A stretch of 64,000 nt of DNA, taken from a virus. The stretch is from positions 62,001 to 126,000 of IMG/VR virus record IMGVR_UViG_3300043411_002794; one strand, 5' to 3'. Positions 23,481 to 31,540 of the stretch are shown piece after piece (positions within the stretch are counted from its first letter, which is position 1; every line of letters begins with the position of its first letter). The notes under the pieces were generated by a model, which did no database searches, was not told the DNA's origin, and worked only from the letters and a program-made list of their open reading frames with translations. A program made the position numbers and the translations under genes.

Positions 23481-25682
23481 TCACCGACGGACGGGGATCT
23501 GCGAGTCGTCAATAACGACTCCGGTTTCTTGCGTCCACCAACGGACGACATCGACTAGAAGCGTTTCATACAGGTTTTCCTTACGGGGTATGTTGAAGCG
23601 GCGGCGGGCAAGATCGTGTAAGTAACTGGCCGGCAACTCTCGTGCCGCCTGGAGGAACGCGTCCGACGGTTGCGGATGGTCGTCCTCGAGTATCGTCCAA
23701 CCGCGGGGCTGCACGATGTCGGCATCAAGCTCGTTGCCGAGCATGATTATGTTCACGTAGTCGCCGGCGACTACGTGGTAAAGTTGTTGCCGACGGTGTT
23801 TTTGTTTTTTAACCCACGGCAGTAGGGCCGACCAGTCGTGCGGATGGCTGTAGTACCGCCGACTGTGGCGGGGAATAAAGTTGCAACCAAATTTTTCCAA
23901 GATGGATCGCGACGCATCGAACGTACCGCCCGTGATCATCATGCGCGGTTTTTGCTCACCTATCAGCGGTGACATGACGGAACACGCCACATTGGTCAGT
24001 AACCCTAGTGCCAATGGCAGGCACGGCCCGTTCAAGGCACGGATGTCGGCACTACCCAGTATGCTCGGCGGTGGTACGGCCGCAGCCGCAGGCGAACCGA
24101 CGTAGCGGCTGTTCTCGTCGATCTCAAGTTGCCCGGTGGAGCTGATGCTGAAGTCTTGAAAGCGAAAGCGAAGCGAGTCCCAGCCGATACGCGTGTATGC
24201 AGCACTGGTTAGCGGTTGGTGGAACTGCGTGGCGATCGCCAGCACTTTGGTCTTAATCGAGTTGGAGATGATCAGGTTGGCGTTGACGGATGCGGCGACA
24301 ACAACCAACGCGTTAGCGAAGGCACTTGCGTCACTTGCCGACCAGCGGACGTCGAACGGGATCTGCGTATCGTGACAGTGCAGCACCCCGGTTGCCCGCA
24401 TAACATCGTGTGCGATGATTTCGTGAATCTTGACACGAGCGCTTGCGAGCTGCGTACCAGCCGGCGTGTACCAGCCATTCTCGCGTTCAACGACTTGCAA
24501 CGGGCCCGCCATAGCGACAATCTGCGTATCTGCGGTTGCCAGCCGGGAACAGCCTTTGACAATCTCCCGTTGCTCGACCGCGTCTAGCGGTAGGCTCTGG
24601 AAGAACGCCCGGGCGTCGTCTACCGGCATCCGCTGCAGCTTACGAATCAGTGCCGCTCTCCAGCTCACGGCAGCCGTAATCGTGTTACGCAGCGTTTCCG
24701 CGGCACGACTGATATTTCTAGGAACGGCGGGAGCTGCGTCCCAGAGCCAGCCAATCCGTGCATTCATGCTGCGGGCCATCAAGATGGTCTTCGCAAGCTC
24801 GTTTGGCGGGACCGTTTCTGGGGCGAAGACAAGCACGATCGTACGTTTGCGATTGCCGAACCAGTCGCACGAGTTGCGCAGCGAGACGTTGTACGAATGC
24901 ATCCCCATGAGCGGCAGCGGGGCGATGTTCGTCGCCATGTGCCGCTGCTGCAGTCGCAGTGCCCACCAGATATCGGGCATTAGGACCAGCTCGTTCTCCA
25001 GGTACCGGGTGGCGACAGGGAGCGTGCTCGGCATGGTGTACGCGGTTTGCGTCGAGCGCGGGTCATGGCGAATCACAGTCTGACGCACAATGCCGTGTTG
25101 GTGCGTGGCAAAATGCATCCCGGCGATAAGCCCCGGCAGTGTATAAAGCGGCTGTATGACGTAGTACCCGTCACTGAGCTGCCCGACGTTCAGGCCGAGC
25201 GATAATTGTTTAAGTTCGGCCCCTACGCCTAACCCGACAAATTCCATTGTGGCGTCGGGCTGAAACAGTAATTGCTGCAGGAGCACTTTGATCCCTTGCG
25301 GCAAACCACGCAGATTTTCTCGTGGTTTACGGGATTCTTCCCAGTAGGTCGCCAGTACTTTGCGGTTCTCGCAGAGGGTCGCGTATGCGATCCGCTCCTC
25401 CGCTGAGCTGACGTACGCTGCGTGATCGCGGCCCAGCCGGGTCAATGCCTCGGCCTGATCGACCTTCCAAGTCGCTGCGGCAAACTCTATCATGTCGCCA
25501 CAGAACCGGCAGCTATTGCAGTGTGCCCATGTACCGTGTTCCGGTGCGTCGGGCAGCAACTGAAGCTTGCCTCGGCAACGAGGACAAGCGACGATTGTCG
25601 GAAGCACGGTCGTCGTGACGGGCAACCCGACCGACGTCAGTACGTCATGCCAGGGATAATAGCGATTCAGGGAGGATTGCAT
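23481..25682 (-). CDS. Zinc-ribbon primase/helicase-like protein (733 aa)
   Basis: The N-terminal CHC2-type zinc ribbon has Cys33, Cys36, Cys55 and Cys58 (CPRC, CNSC), as in DnaG and phage primases. The middle (about 200-340) resembles a diverged TOPRIM region. The C-terminal half looks like a DUF927/helicase region, but the expected P-loop is degenerate: ITGGTFDASRS at about 583-593 lacks the Lys of GKS. It may therefore prime DNA or act as an inactive clamp, with another helicase elsewhere. The start shares a CATG with the rightward gene at 25681. Confidence 0.7.
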   Translation of the reverse strand: MQSSLNRYYPWHDVLTSVGLPVTTTVLPTIVACPRCRGKLQLLPDAPEHGTWAHCNSCRFCGDMIEFAAATWKVDQAEALTRLGRDHAAYVSSAEERIAYATLCENRKVLATYWEESRKPRENLRGLPQGIKVLLQQLLFQPDATMEFVGLGVGAELKQLSLGLNVGQLSDGYYVIQPLYTLPGLIAGMHFATHQHGIVRQTVIRHDPRSTQTAYTMPSTLPVATRYLENELVLMPDIWWALRLQQRHMATNIAPLPLMGMHSYNVSLRNSCDWFGNRKRTIVLVFAPETVPPNELAKTILMARSMNARIGWLWDAAPAVPRNISRAAETLRNTITAAVSWRAALIRKLQRMPVDDARAFFQSLPLDAVEQREIVKGCSRLATADTQIVAMAGPLQVVERENGWYTPAGTQLASARVKIHEIIAHDVMRATGVLHCHDTQIPFDVRWSASDASAFANALVVVAASVNANLIISNSIKTKVLAIATQFHQPLTSAAYTRIGWDSLRFRFQDFSISSTGQLEIDENSRYVGSPAAAAVPPPSILGSADIRALNGPCLPLALGLLTNVACSVMSPLIGEQKPRMMITGGTFDASRSILEKFGCNFIPRHSRRYYSHPHDWSALLPWVKKQKHRRQQLYHVVAGDYVNIIMLGNELDADIVQPRGWTILEDDHPQPSDAFLQAARELPASYLHDLARRRFNIPRKENLYETLLVDVVRWWTQETGVVIDDSQIPVRR

Positions 25683-26874
25683 GTCGACAATCTGGGATCA
25701 TACGCAGGACGTGTCGGGTAGTGAGTTCCACCGCCTGACTAGTTTATTTCCGCCGCCGGATTTCGTGAAAGAGGCCTCCCACGAACGCCTATTCGGTGAT
25801 GCGGACGGCATCCCGGCTCACCTTTACGGTGACACCGCCGGACGCCGCTTCCCGTGCCACTCGGCCCCGGCTACGTGGGCCTCGGCTTTGTTTCTGTTCG
25901 ATAAGCAGGCTGCCCTCAAGCCGAACGAACGGCAACTCTACGAGCAACGCCTGTTGTCGCAGGCCGAATACTTCGGCATCAAGGGGCAGGTCATTGCTCT
26001 GCGGGAAAAGGTAGCAGCAATCGCCAACGACACGGAAGCCCAGCTGCCGGACGAAGACTTCGCCCTGGTCTGGGCGGCCGCCGACGGCACCAAGCAACGC
26101 CGCTGGCCGCTGCGGAACGCCGGAGAGGTCAAGGTTGCAGCCGAGACCTTTGCCAAGTACCGCGACGACTTCACGTTCGCCGATCGCCACACGGTGGCCA
26201 CCAAGATCCTGGAATCCGCCGTCCGTTACGGCGCCTCGCTGGGCGGTGCCGACGAGGTCATCGAAAAGGCCGCCGGCCGCGGCTCCTGCGCCGGAGCTCA
26301 CGTGGCGGACGCGTTCGAACAACGGGGCCGCATGGCCCGGGCCACGCATCCGGCCTTGGCGGAAGAAGCGATCAAGATGGCGGAAGTTGTCCGCAGTGCC
26401 CCGCAGCAAGCCCGTGGCCACGACAATCTCGTGAAGCTGGCCGGATTGCTCGACACCTTCGATCGTTCGACGGGACTTGTCTCGCTGTACGACGAAGGCG
26501 GCCTGCCGCGGCCGGAAGAGATCTTCTTCCAGGTCACGGAGAAGAATGCGGGCGAGTTCATCGCCACGCACGTGCCAACGACCACCGGTCGGATCTACGA
26601 GCTCGAATCGCTGGAAAAGATCTCGGTCTCGCAATACCGCGAATGGCTCGGCGACGACTTCGCCGATGCCGTCTGTGCCGCCGGGATGCTGCCCGACAGG
26701 GAAAAGTTGGCAGCGGTGCTGCCGACCATGGACCGCGGCATGGCCACGACGTTCGACCGGATGGCCGATTCGTTGGCGATCTCGCCGGTAGCGCAAGAAA
26801 AGGCTGCCGCCCAGGGACCCCTGAGCGGCAGCCGGTTGTTTGAACAAGCCGCGAAGTATCAGCCTGCGGGCTGA
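25681..26874 (+). CDS. Putative virion protein with RRFPCHSAPATW motif (397 aa)
   Basis: The second rightward gene. GGAGG lies seven bases before ATG 25681. N-terminal region LYGDTAGRRFPCHS followed by ATWASALFLF resembles a segment seen in uncharacterised proteins of large phages near head genes. The rest is helical and Ala/Glu-rich. Its strand, shared only with terL, suggests a packaging or head role; this is inference. Confidence 0.6.
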   Translation: MSTIWDHTQDVSGSEFHRLTSLFPPPDFVKEASHERLFGDADGIPAHLYGDTAGRRFPCHSAPATWASALFLFDKQAALKPNERQLYEQRLLSQAEYFGIKGQVIALREKVAAIANDTEAQLPDEDFALVWAAADGTKQRRWPLRNAGEVKVAAETFAKYRDDFTFADRHTVATKILESAVRYGASLGGADEVIEKAAGRGSCAGAHVADAFEQRGRMARATHPALAEEAIKMAEVVRSAPQQARGHDNLVKLAGLLDTFDRSTGLVSLYDEGGLPRPEEIFFQVTEKNAGEFIATHVPTTTGRIYELESLEKISVSQYREWLGDDFADAVCAAGMLPDREKLAAVLPTMDRGMATTFDRMADSLAISPVAQEKAAAQGPLSGSRLFEQAAKYQPAG

Positions 26875-27107
26875 GTTGGCGGCGGTGCCGCTTCCGTCGC
26901 AATTTCTTCCCGCAGGATATGACATTGCGGCGGAAGCTCGAGCCCGACACGGACACGTTCAGTGCCGCGGATGTCGACAATTCGCACGATACCCGAGAAC
27001 ACAATGGTGTCTTTCTCGGGTGCGGCCTGGGCCAACAGGCTCTCAATCTGCTCCCGCGTCATGGTGAGCAGGACTGCTTCGTCGCGTTTACGGGATAATA
27101 CAAGCAT
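26859..27107 (-). CDS. csrA: CsrA-like RNA-binding regulator (82 aa)
   Basis: CsrA binds GGA-containing hairpins in mRNA leaders and changes translation. The N-terminus MLVLSRKRDEAV (Leu4, Arg6) and the C-terminal VGLELPP...HILREEI (Arg66) match the two RNA-contact edges of the CsrA dimer. About 15 residues are inserted between strands 1 and 2 compared with E. coli CsrA, and a Pro-rich tail follows. ATG 27107 is preferred, with TTAGGAG upstream. Converges on the rightward virion gene with a 16-base overlap. Confidence 0.85.
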   Translation of the reverse strand: MLVLSRKRDEAVLLTMTREQIESLLAQAAPEKDTIVFSGIVRIVDIRGTERVRVGLELPPQCHILREEIATEAAPPPTQPAG

Positions 27108-27116
27108 CACGAACTC

Positions 27117-27599
27117 CTAAGAATCTTCCAGACGATAGTCGGCGGCGTCCGGGTTGCCGCTGTAGCACAAAAGCGTACTGATGATTCCAATCAGCAACGA
27201 AACCGGGAGCAAATCCCGGACCCGTCCGATAGCATCCTCTGCGCGACTAACGGGTGCGACGCAACAAGCATCGACCCCCAGTCCCTTGAAGGCGGGACCA
27301 ACATAGTCCATGTTCCTGTAAATGCCAGACGCCTGCGGAAACAAAAAGTTCCCGGCGGTCGCGACACGGATTGGACCAGAGTAACCTGCCGGTGATGCTT
27401 GCAATGCCACCCCGGCAAACAGGCGACACGCAATGCTGCGAGTATGTTCGGGATCGTCACCGTGAATGGCGTGCAACGCCACGGCGATCTCGCCGCGTAC
27501 GAGTGCCACGAGATCCCCGACGTGGATGACGTGCTCGTTGGAGGTCGGCAGCACCACCGGAGAGACGTCTCCGGAGTGATACCGCATTACGTCGGGCAT
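27117..27599 (-). CDS. Possible head-decoration-like protein (160 aa)
   Basis: Not firmly recognised. A beta-rich chain with HVGDLVALVRGEIAVAL and GPIRVATAGNFLFPQ, reminiscent of small capsid decoration domains, then a hydrophobic segment near residue 140. ATG 27599 lies 13 bases inside the GP88 gene. Confidence 0.5.
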   Translation of the reverse strand: MPDVMRYHSGDVSPVVLPTSNEHVIHVGDLVALVRGEIAVALHAIHGDDPEHTRSIACRLFAGVALQASPAGYSGPIRVATAGNFLFPQASGIYRNMDYVGPAFKGLGVDACCVAPVSRAEDAIGRVRDLLPVSLLIGIISTLLCYSGNPDAADYRLEDS

Positions 27600-28348
27600 G
27601 GTACGTCCGGTGCCAGCAGCGGAATGCCTTCGTCGATACCGCCCATCAGCGGCATTAGGAGCGATTCCCAGAACGGGCGACGCTGCTTGTCCCAGCATAA
27701 GCCGCACGAAGTGCAGGTGTGCTTCATCTTACCGCCGACAACACCGTTCTCGGCCGGACAGACCAGGACGCCGTTGGCTTTCTTCATGGTCGTGTCGGGG
27801 CTGTCCCGGAAGACCAGGTCGCAGTCGTCGGGCGCCGTAGCGGCGTCCGCGTCGTCGATGGCCATGTAGGCGATCCGGACGCCGGGTACGCGCGGGGCCA
27901 TGCCCTTCTCGCGATCGGTGCTGAACCACAGGCACATGTTGACCAGCGAGCTGAGGCGGGCCAGCTGCGGGAAGATATCCAGTTCGGACCAGCTGCGGGT
28001 GTAACCGTAGAAGGTCGTGCTGCGGCAGGCTTTAATGATGTCGTACCACTTGTCGACGTACGCCGGATCGTAGAAGTCACCGGCGACGTGCAGCCGGACG
28101 ACACCGGCATTGTGTTTACGGATTTCTCCGGCCATCCACGGAGCGAACTCCGGCATGGTCGAAAAGCGGTAATTGGCGGCATGCGATTCTTTGACGTTTC
28201 GCATACGGAAGAAACCTTCGGCGGCGTAGCAACGCGAGTCGCAGAGGCGACTTTTTCCCGGGCAGGTCTCTCGGGCTGGAATACTCCAGCTGAAAATACC
28301 TACGCCCAGTTTCGTGTTGCCGCCCTGCAATTTGGCGACGGCTGTCAT
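27587..28348 (-). CDS. GP88-family phage protein (253 aa)
   Basis: Matches the phage GP88 family by pattern: FSWSIPARETCPG near residue 19, CYAAEG, LHVAGDFYDPAYVDKW, YGYTRSWSELD, and C-terminal cysteine pairs (CTSCGLC). The conserved cysteines suggest a metal cluster, and the biochemical role of the family is not established. Its start is coupled to the previous stop (ATGA). Confidence 0.8.
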   Translation of the reverse strand: MTAVAKLQGGNTKLGVGIFSWSIPARETCPGKSRLCDSRCYAAEGFFRMRNVKESHAANYRFSTMPEFAPWMAGEIRKHNAGVVRLHVAGDFYDPAYVDKWYDIIKACRSTTFYGYTRSWSELDIFPQLARLSSLVNMCLWFSTDREKGMAPRVPGVRIAYMAIDDADAATAPDDCDLVFRDSPDTTMKKANGVLVCPAENGVVGGKMKHTCTSCGLCWDKQRRPFWESLLMPLMGGIDEGIPLLAPDVPCPT

Positions 28349-28878
28349 TCTTCGAATGAGATGTTCCGGCGTTGTTTTTCGTACGGGTCCGGCTCAATGC
28401 CGGCAATCCGATTCATGGCTTCCTGCTGGACAGCCCGTAGTTTTTCATTTCGCCAGGGCTCCGCTTCACGTTGCGGGGCCGCGCCGGACGTCACGTCTAG
28501 GCGATCACGGATATAGCTGAATGTGGACGGCGGGAACGACAGACCGCGGTTGGCGGCCTCGATGACCAAGGCTTTGAACATCGGTTGCTGGGCGAGCCAG
28601 CCGGAAGGGCCGAAGCACGCTTCCATTTTGGTTGCCCAGGCCTTGGCCAACGACAAGTGGGCGTTGACCATCCAGATGACGATCTCCCAAATTCGCTTGT
28701 CGGGCAGCGTGTCGAAGGCAACGACAGTCCCATCTTGTTCCCGCCAGAAGCGATCGGATCGCTTCCAGTCGATGGACTGCGTCGTTTCCCGCCAGGCGTC
28801 TTTATCGGCATCGCGGGCGGCTTGTTCGGCCGCCCGCTGCCTGGCGGGAATCCCTGGTTCGACATGACGAAAGGCCAT
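28345..28878 (-). CDS. Hypothetical protein (177 aa), helical
   Basis: Not recognised. Trp-rich helices (IVIWMVNAHLSLAKAWATKM) flanked by Arg/Gln-rich ends. Coupled to the GP88 gene and three bases after the SWIM gene. Confidence 0.7.
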   Translation of the reverse strand: MAFRHVEPGIPARQRAAEQAARDADKDAWRETTQSIDWKRSDRFWREQDGTVVAFDTLPDKRIWEIVIWMVNAHLSLAKAWATKMEACFGPSGWLAQQPMFKALVIEAANRGLSFPPSTFSYIRDRLDVTSGAAPQREAEPWRNEKLRAVQQEAMNRIAGIEPDPYEKQRRNISFEE

Positions 28879-28880
28879 GC

Positions 28881-29303
28881 TTAGTCATCCAGACTGATGC
28901 CGCGGCGGACTTCGACCGTCGCCTGCACGATGTAACGGGCAACCGGAACGGCGCGCTCGTCGTTACCGACGGCCTCCGGGCTGCGGCCGAGCGACAGATT
29001 AGCGGCCATTTGCACGACGTGCTTGCAGGTCCGCTCACTGCCCCGCATGTTTGCCCAGCCCGGGCAATTGCAGCTGAGCCGTCGTTCGCCGGTCGTCGGG
29101 TGAACCCATTCGACCGTGGCGTACTTGGTCATTCCGTTGGTCGAGGCAGGTTCCCAGATTCGCACGGGAGCCTGCAGGATGCCGTCGACCATGAGTATGC
29201 CGCGGGACTGACCCACGGACTGTGCTCGGGTGATCGGCAGGTAGGCAACTGCGGTCTGTTCGACCTGCGTTTCCTGTTGTCGTTGAATAGGCGAACGTGA
29301 CAT
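28881..29303 (-). CDS. SWIM zinc-finger protein (140 aa)
   Basis: Cys78, Cys80, Cys93 and His95 (SCNCPGW...TCKH) form the C-x-C-x(n)-C-x-H signature of SWIM zinc fingers, which bind DNA or proteins. No transposase or helicase domain is attached. It precedes the 354-residue gene and the AAA+ module in the same orientation. Confidence 0.78.
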   Translation of the reverse strand: MSRSPIQRQQETQVEQTAVAYLPITRAQSVGQSRGILMVDGILQAPVRIWEPASTNGMTKYATVEWVHPTTGERRLSCNCPGWANMRGSERTCKHVVQMAANLSLGRSPEAVGNDERAVPVARYIVQATVEVRRGISLDD

Positions 29304-29306
29304 GGT

Positions 29307-30371
29307 TTATCCCAGGTCTAGGGCCCGATGAGCGCGACCGAAGCGACGAATGTCTTCTTCGATTTTAACATCGCTTTGGGCAGCTTGTGTGATTTCGTCG
29401 AGGCTTTGCGCAAAGCCGCTGGCAATCGCCGTGTCGCGGTCGAACTGACTGACGACGATGCCGCTGATACGGGATTCCAGCTCGGCGGCCTTCGCCAGCA
29501 GCTCGGGGCTGGCGATGAAGCTGAACGACCGCAGTTTGCTGATGGCTGCCCGCACGGCGTTGAAGGAACGGTCGGTAATGCGGCCGTCGCGTTGGATGAG
29601 TTCGTTCAGCTCGGTAAGGGCCTTGGCGAAGGCTTCCCGCGGGCCGACGGTGGCCTGCATAATCGCCGCGTCGATCTGGGCCCGGGCGGCCTGGTCGATG
29701 TAGTCGGCATAGTTGGCCAAGTCGCCGACGGAGAGCGTCCCGCGGCTGGCCTGCACGCGTTCAGACTCGTCAGCGGCTGCCAGGCGGACGCGGACCAATC
29801 GCAGGTAGAACTTTTCGCGTACCTTTTCGGGTTCCGGTAAGCGGCTGTAGATGCGTCGCCAGATGGCGTCGCTGAGGTTGGCCTTGATCTCGTCGATGAC
29901 GCGGCCCCAGTTGTCGCAGAAGTAGTCTGCCAACGCACCCAGGCGATAAGCGACGCTTTGGTCGCGAATGTTGGTCCAGCGCGGGACGTATCGAGCACCA
30001 TCGTAGACCGGGACGCCGTTGACGGTTTTCCCGATCAATTCGTAGAGCATGTTTTCGGCGGAAGCATGCGGGACCATTCGCAGGCCGCGGATCGGAAACG
30101 GTTCGCTGTAGAAGGCAACGGCGGCCTTGGCTTCCGAGATCAACAGATTGAACGCCGCCTTCTGTTCGCGGAGCCAGGCGGATTGCTCCATCAGCTTGAC
30201 CTGCGGGGCGGTGACCGTGTCTGCGTCGGCGGTTTCGTTACCGACCATGACCTTGGCGTCTTTGAGGATGTATCGACCTTGCCAGACGCCAATGTCCGGA
30301 TCGATGATGTGTACGTGCTGCAGCAAACTACCGGTATCACGGGTAGTTTGCGTGTTTTCTACAATCGGCAT
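29307..30371 (-). CDS. Large helical hypothetical protein (354 aa)
   Basis: Not recognised with confidence. Mostly long charged helices, which is the layout of DUF3150-like proteins often found near AAA+ ATPases, but no diagnostic motif is seen. It starts immediately after the leader GGTAATTAGAAACCC. It may be a partner of the AAA+ module encoded just upstream in transcription order. Confidence 0.7.
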   Translation of the reverse strand: MPIVENTQTTRDTGSLLQHVHIIDPDIGVWQGRYILKDAKVMVGNETADADTVTAPQVKLMEQSAWLREQKAAFNLLISEAKAAVAFYSEPFPIRGLRMVPHASAENMLYELIGKTVNGVPVYDGARYVPRWTNIRDQSVAYRLGALADYFCDNWGRVIDEIKANLSDAIWRRIYSRLPEPEKVREKFYLRLVRVRLAAADESERVQASRGTLSVGDLANYADYIDQAARAQIDAAIMQATVGPREAFAKALTELNELIQRDGRITDRSFNAVRAAISKLRSFSFIASPELLAKAAELESRISGIVVSQFDRDTAIASGFAQSLDEITQAAQSDVKIEEDIRRFGRAHRALDLG

Positions 30372-30381
30372 GGGTTTCTAA

Positions 30382-30789
30382 TTACCGAGGGTCGTTTGCG
30401 GTGGGAATGCCGTGCTCGGTCAGCCACTTCACCTCTTCGGCGAGGGCGACGTTTTTGTCGAAGTACGGACCGAGGACCGGACCGCCGACGGGGAGCATGT
30501 CTGCCCACCAGGAGTTGGCGGGAAGAAGTTCTGCGGCCGTTACCAGATCATCAAGATGGATCTCGTCGGCAAATACTTTGCGGTTGTTGGTGGCGAGCCA
30601 ACGAAGCGCAGTGTCGGAAAGATCACCAGGCGGCTCCACGTGGCTCGCCCGGCGCGTCTCTGTGCCGCCCAGGGCGGACAGGATCTTGGCGGACTCGGGC
30701 GAATGAATCGCCCGAGTGCCCGCCGCACGGTCCCGCGGAACCACGATGGTGATTTTCTTACTCACCGCTGATGTGCTCGCGCTGTTCAT
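30382..30789 (-). CDS. Hypothetical protein (135 aa)
   Basis: Not recognised. The N-terminus overlaps the DUF2997-like gene by 32 bases. Alpha/beta with a C-terminal helical part (KNVALAEEVKWLTEHG). Its stop lies in the leader of the next gene. Confidence 0.65.
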   Translation of the reverse strand: MNSASTSAVSKKITIVVPRDRAAGTRAIHSPESAKILSALGGTETRRASHVEPPGDLSDTALRWLATNNRKVFADEIHLDDLVTAAELLPANSWWADMLPVGGPVLGPYFDKNVALAEEVKWLTEHGIPTANDPR

Positions 30790-30970
30790 TGTCTTCGAAC
30801 ATTTCCGACTTCGCCTCGTCGGCGACGACGTTGGCGAACATCCGGGAGATCGCGGCCGTGGCGTCTTTGCAGGCCGTGCCTTGGAAGCCCGACGTCTCGA
30901 ACGACACCGGTGCCTTACCGGAGGCCACGCCCTTGAGCGGGACGATGATCTTGATCTGACGCATACTCAT
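30758..30970 (-). CDS. DUF2997-like small protein (70 aa)
   Basis: QIKIIVPLKG then FETSGFQGTACKDATAAISRMF matches the DUF2997 pattern (short beta strands followed by a GF-x-G-x-x-C-x-x-A-T helix). In bacteria and plastids such proteins occur with Ycf35 (DUF1257) and Ycf46-type AAA+ ATPases, and here both are upstream. A strong terminator separates it from the DUF1257 gene. Confidence 0.78.
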   Translation of the reverse strand: MSMRQIKIIVPLKGVASGKAPVSFETSGFQGTACKDATAAISRMFANVVADEAKSEMFEDNEQREHISGE

Positions 30971-30984
30971 GTTTTGCTCTCGAA

Positions 30985-31028
30985 ATAAAAAAAGAAAAAC
31001 ACCCTGGAGGACCGGTTCCTCCAGGGTG
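30985..31028 (-). terminator. Rho-independent terminator
   Basis: Minus-strand stem CACCCTGGAGG / CCTCCAGGGTG with a short loop, followed by a T-rich run (TTTTTCTTTTTTT). It lies between the DUF1257-like and DUF2997-like genes. Confidence 0.9.
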
Positions 31029-31068
31029 CCTTGAGCGTACCGACTAGCCTATGTCGTTGTCGACCGGC

Positions 31069-31437
31069 TTAGTAAGCCGTAGCGGTCAGGTGCACGTCGC
31101 CGTTCTCCTGCACTTCTTCGGTGATTTCCGAGAAGCCCTGCAGGCGGCATTCGGCGGCCGACTTTTCCAGGGTGTACGCCTGGACGAGGCGATCGATTTC
31201 GATTTCTTGGCCCCAGTGGCCTTCGTAGTTGTCGTAGAGCACTTCGCCCGACGCGACGTCGAAGACGACGTCGTAGCGCCACTTCGGCAGGCGCAGGGCC
31301 ATGCCTTGGCGGGTGGTGCCGTCGAAGAGACGGTGGGTGCCTTCCTTCAAGGCCGGCAGATTCAGACGACCGACGGCGGCACGCAGAGCTTCGACATCGG
31401 TGACGTTGACCGACTTAACTTTCACAGTGTGCGACAT
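31069..31437 (-). CDS. Ycf35-like protein, DUF1257 (122 aa)
   Basis: ATG 31437 has GGAG upstream. The chain (MSHTVKVKSVNVTDVEALRAA near the start; CRLQGFSEITEE near the end) fits DUF1257/Ycf35, a small protein of unknown function encoded in cyanobacteria, plastids and some phages. It follows the AAA+ gene after a 103-base gap and precedes DUF2997, so the three form a recognisable module. Confidence 0.8.
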   Translation of the reverse strand: MSHTVKVKSVNVTDVEALRAAVGRLNLPALKEGTHRLFDGTTRQGMALRLPKWRYDVVFDVASGEVLYDNYEGHWGQEIEIDRLVQAYTLEKSAAECRLQGFSEITEEVQENGDVHLTATAY

Positions 31438-31507
31438 AGCGGCAAACTCCAAAAAACAGAACAAAGGGATCCCAAAACAAACAGCGCTTCCAAACAATAT
31501 ACAGGCT

Positions 31508-31525
31508 GCTGCGATTTCTCGCAGC
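31508..31525 (-). promoter_or_regulatory. GNRA-loop hairpin after the AAA+ gene
   Basis: A perfect 7-bp stem (GCTGCGA/TCGCAGC) closed by a GAAA loop in the 5' leader of the DUF1257 gene. No clean T-run follows, so attenuation or RNA stability is as likely as termination. Confidence 0.45.
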
Positions 31526-31540
31526 GCGGACTCAGTCAGA

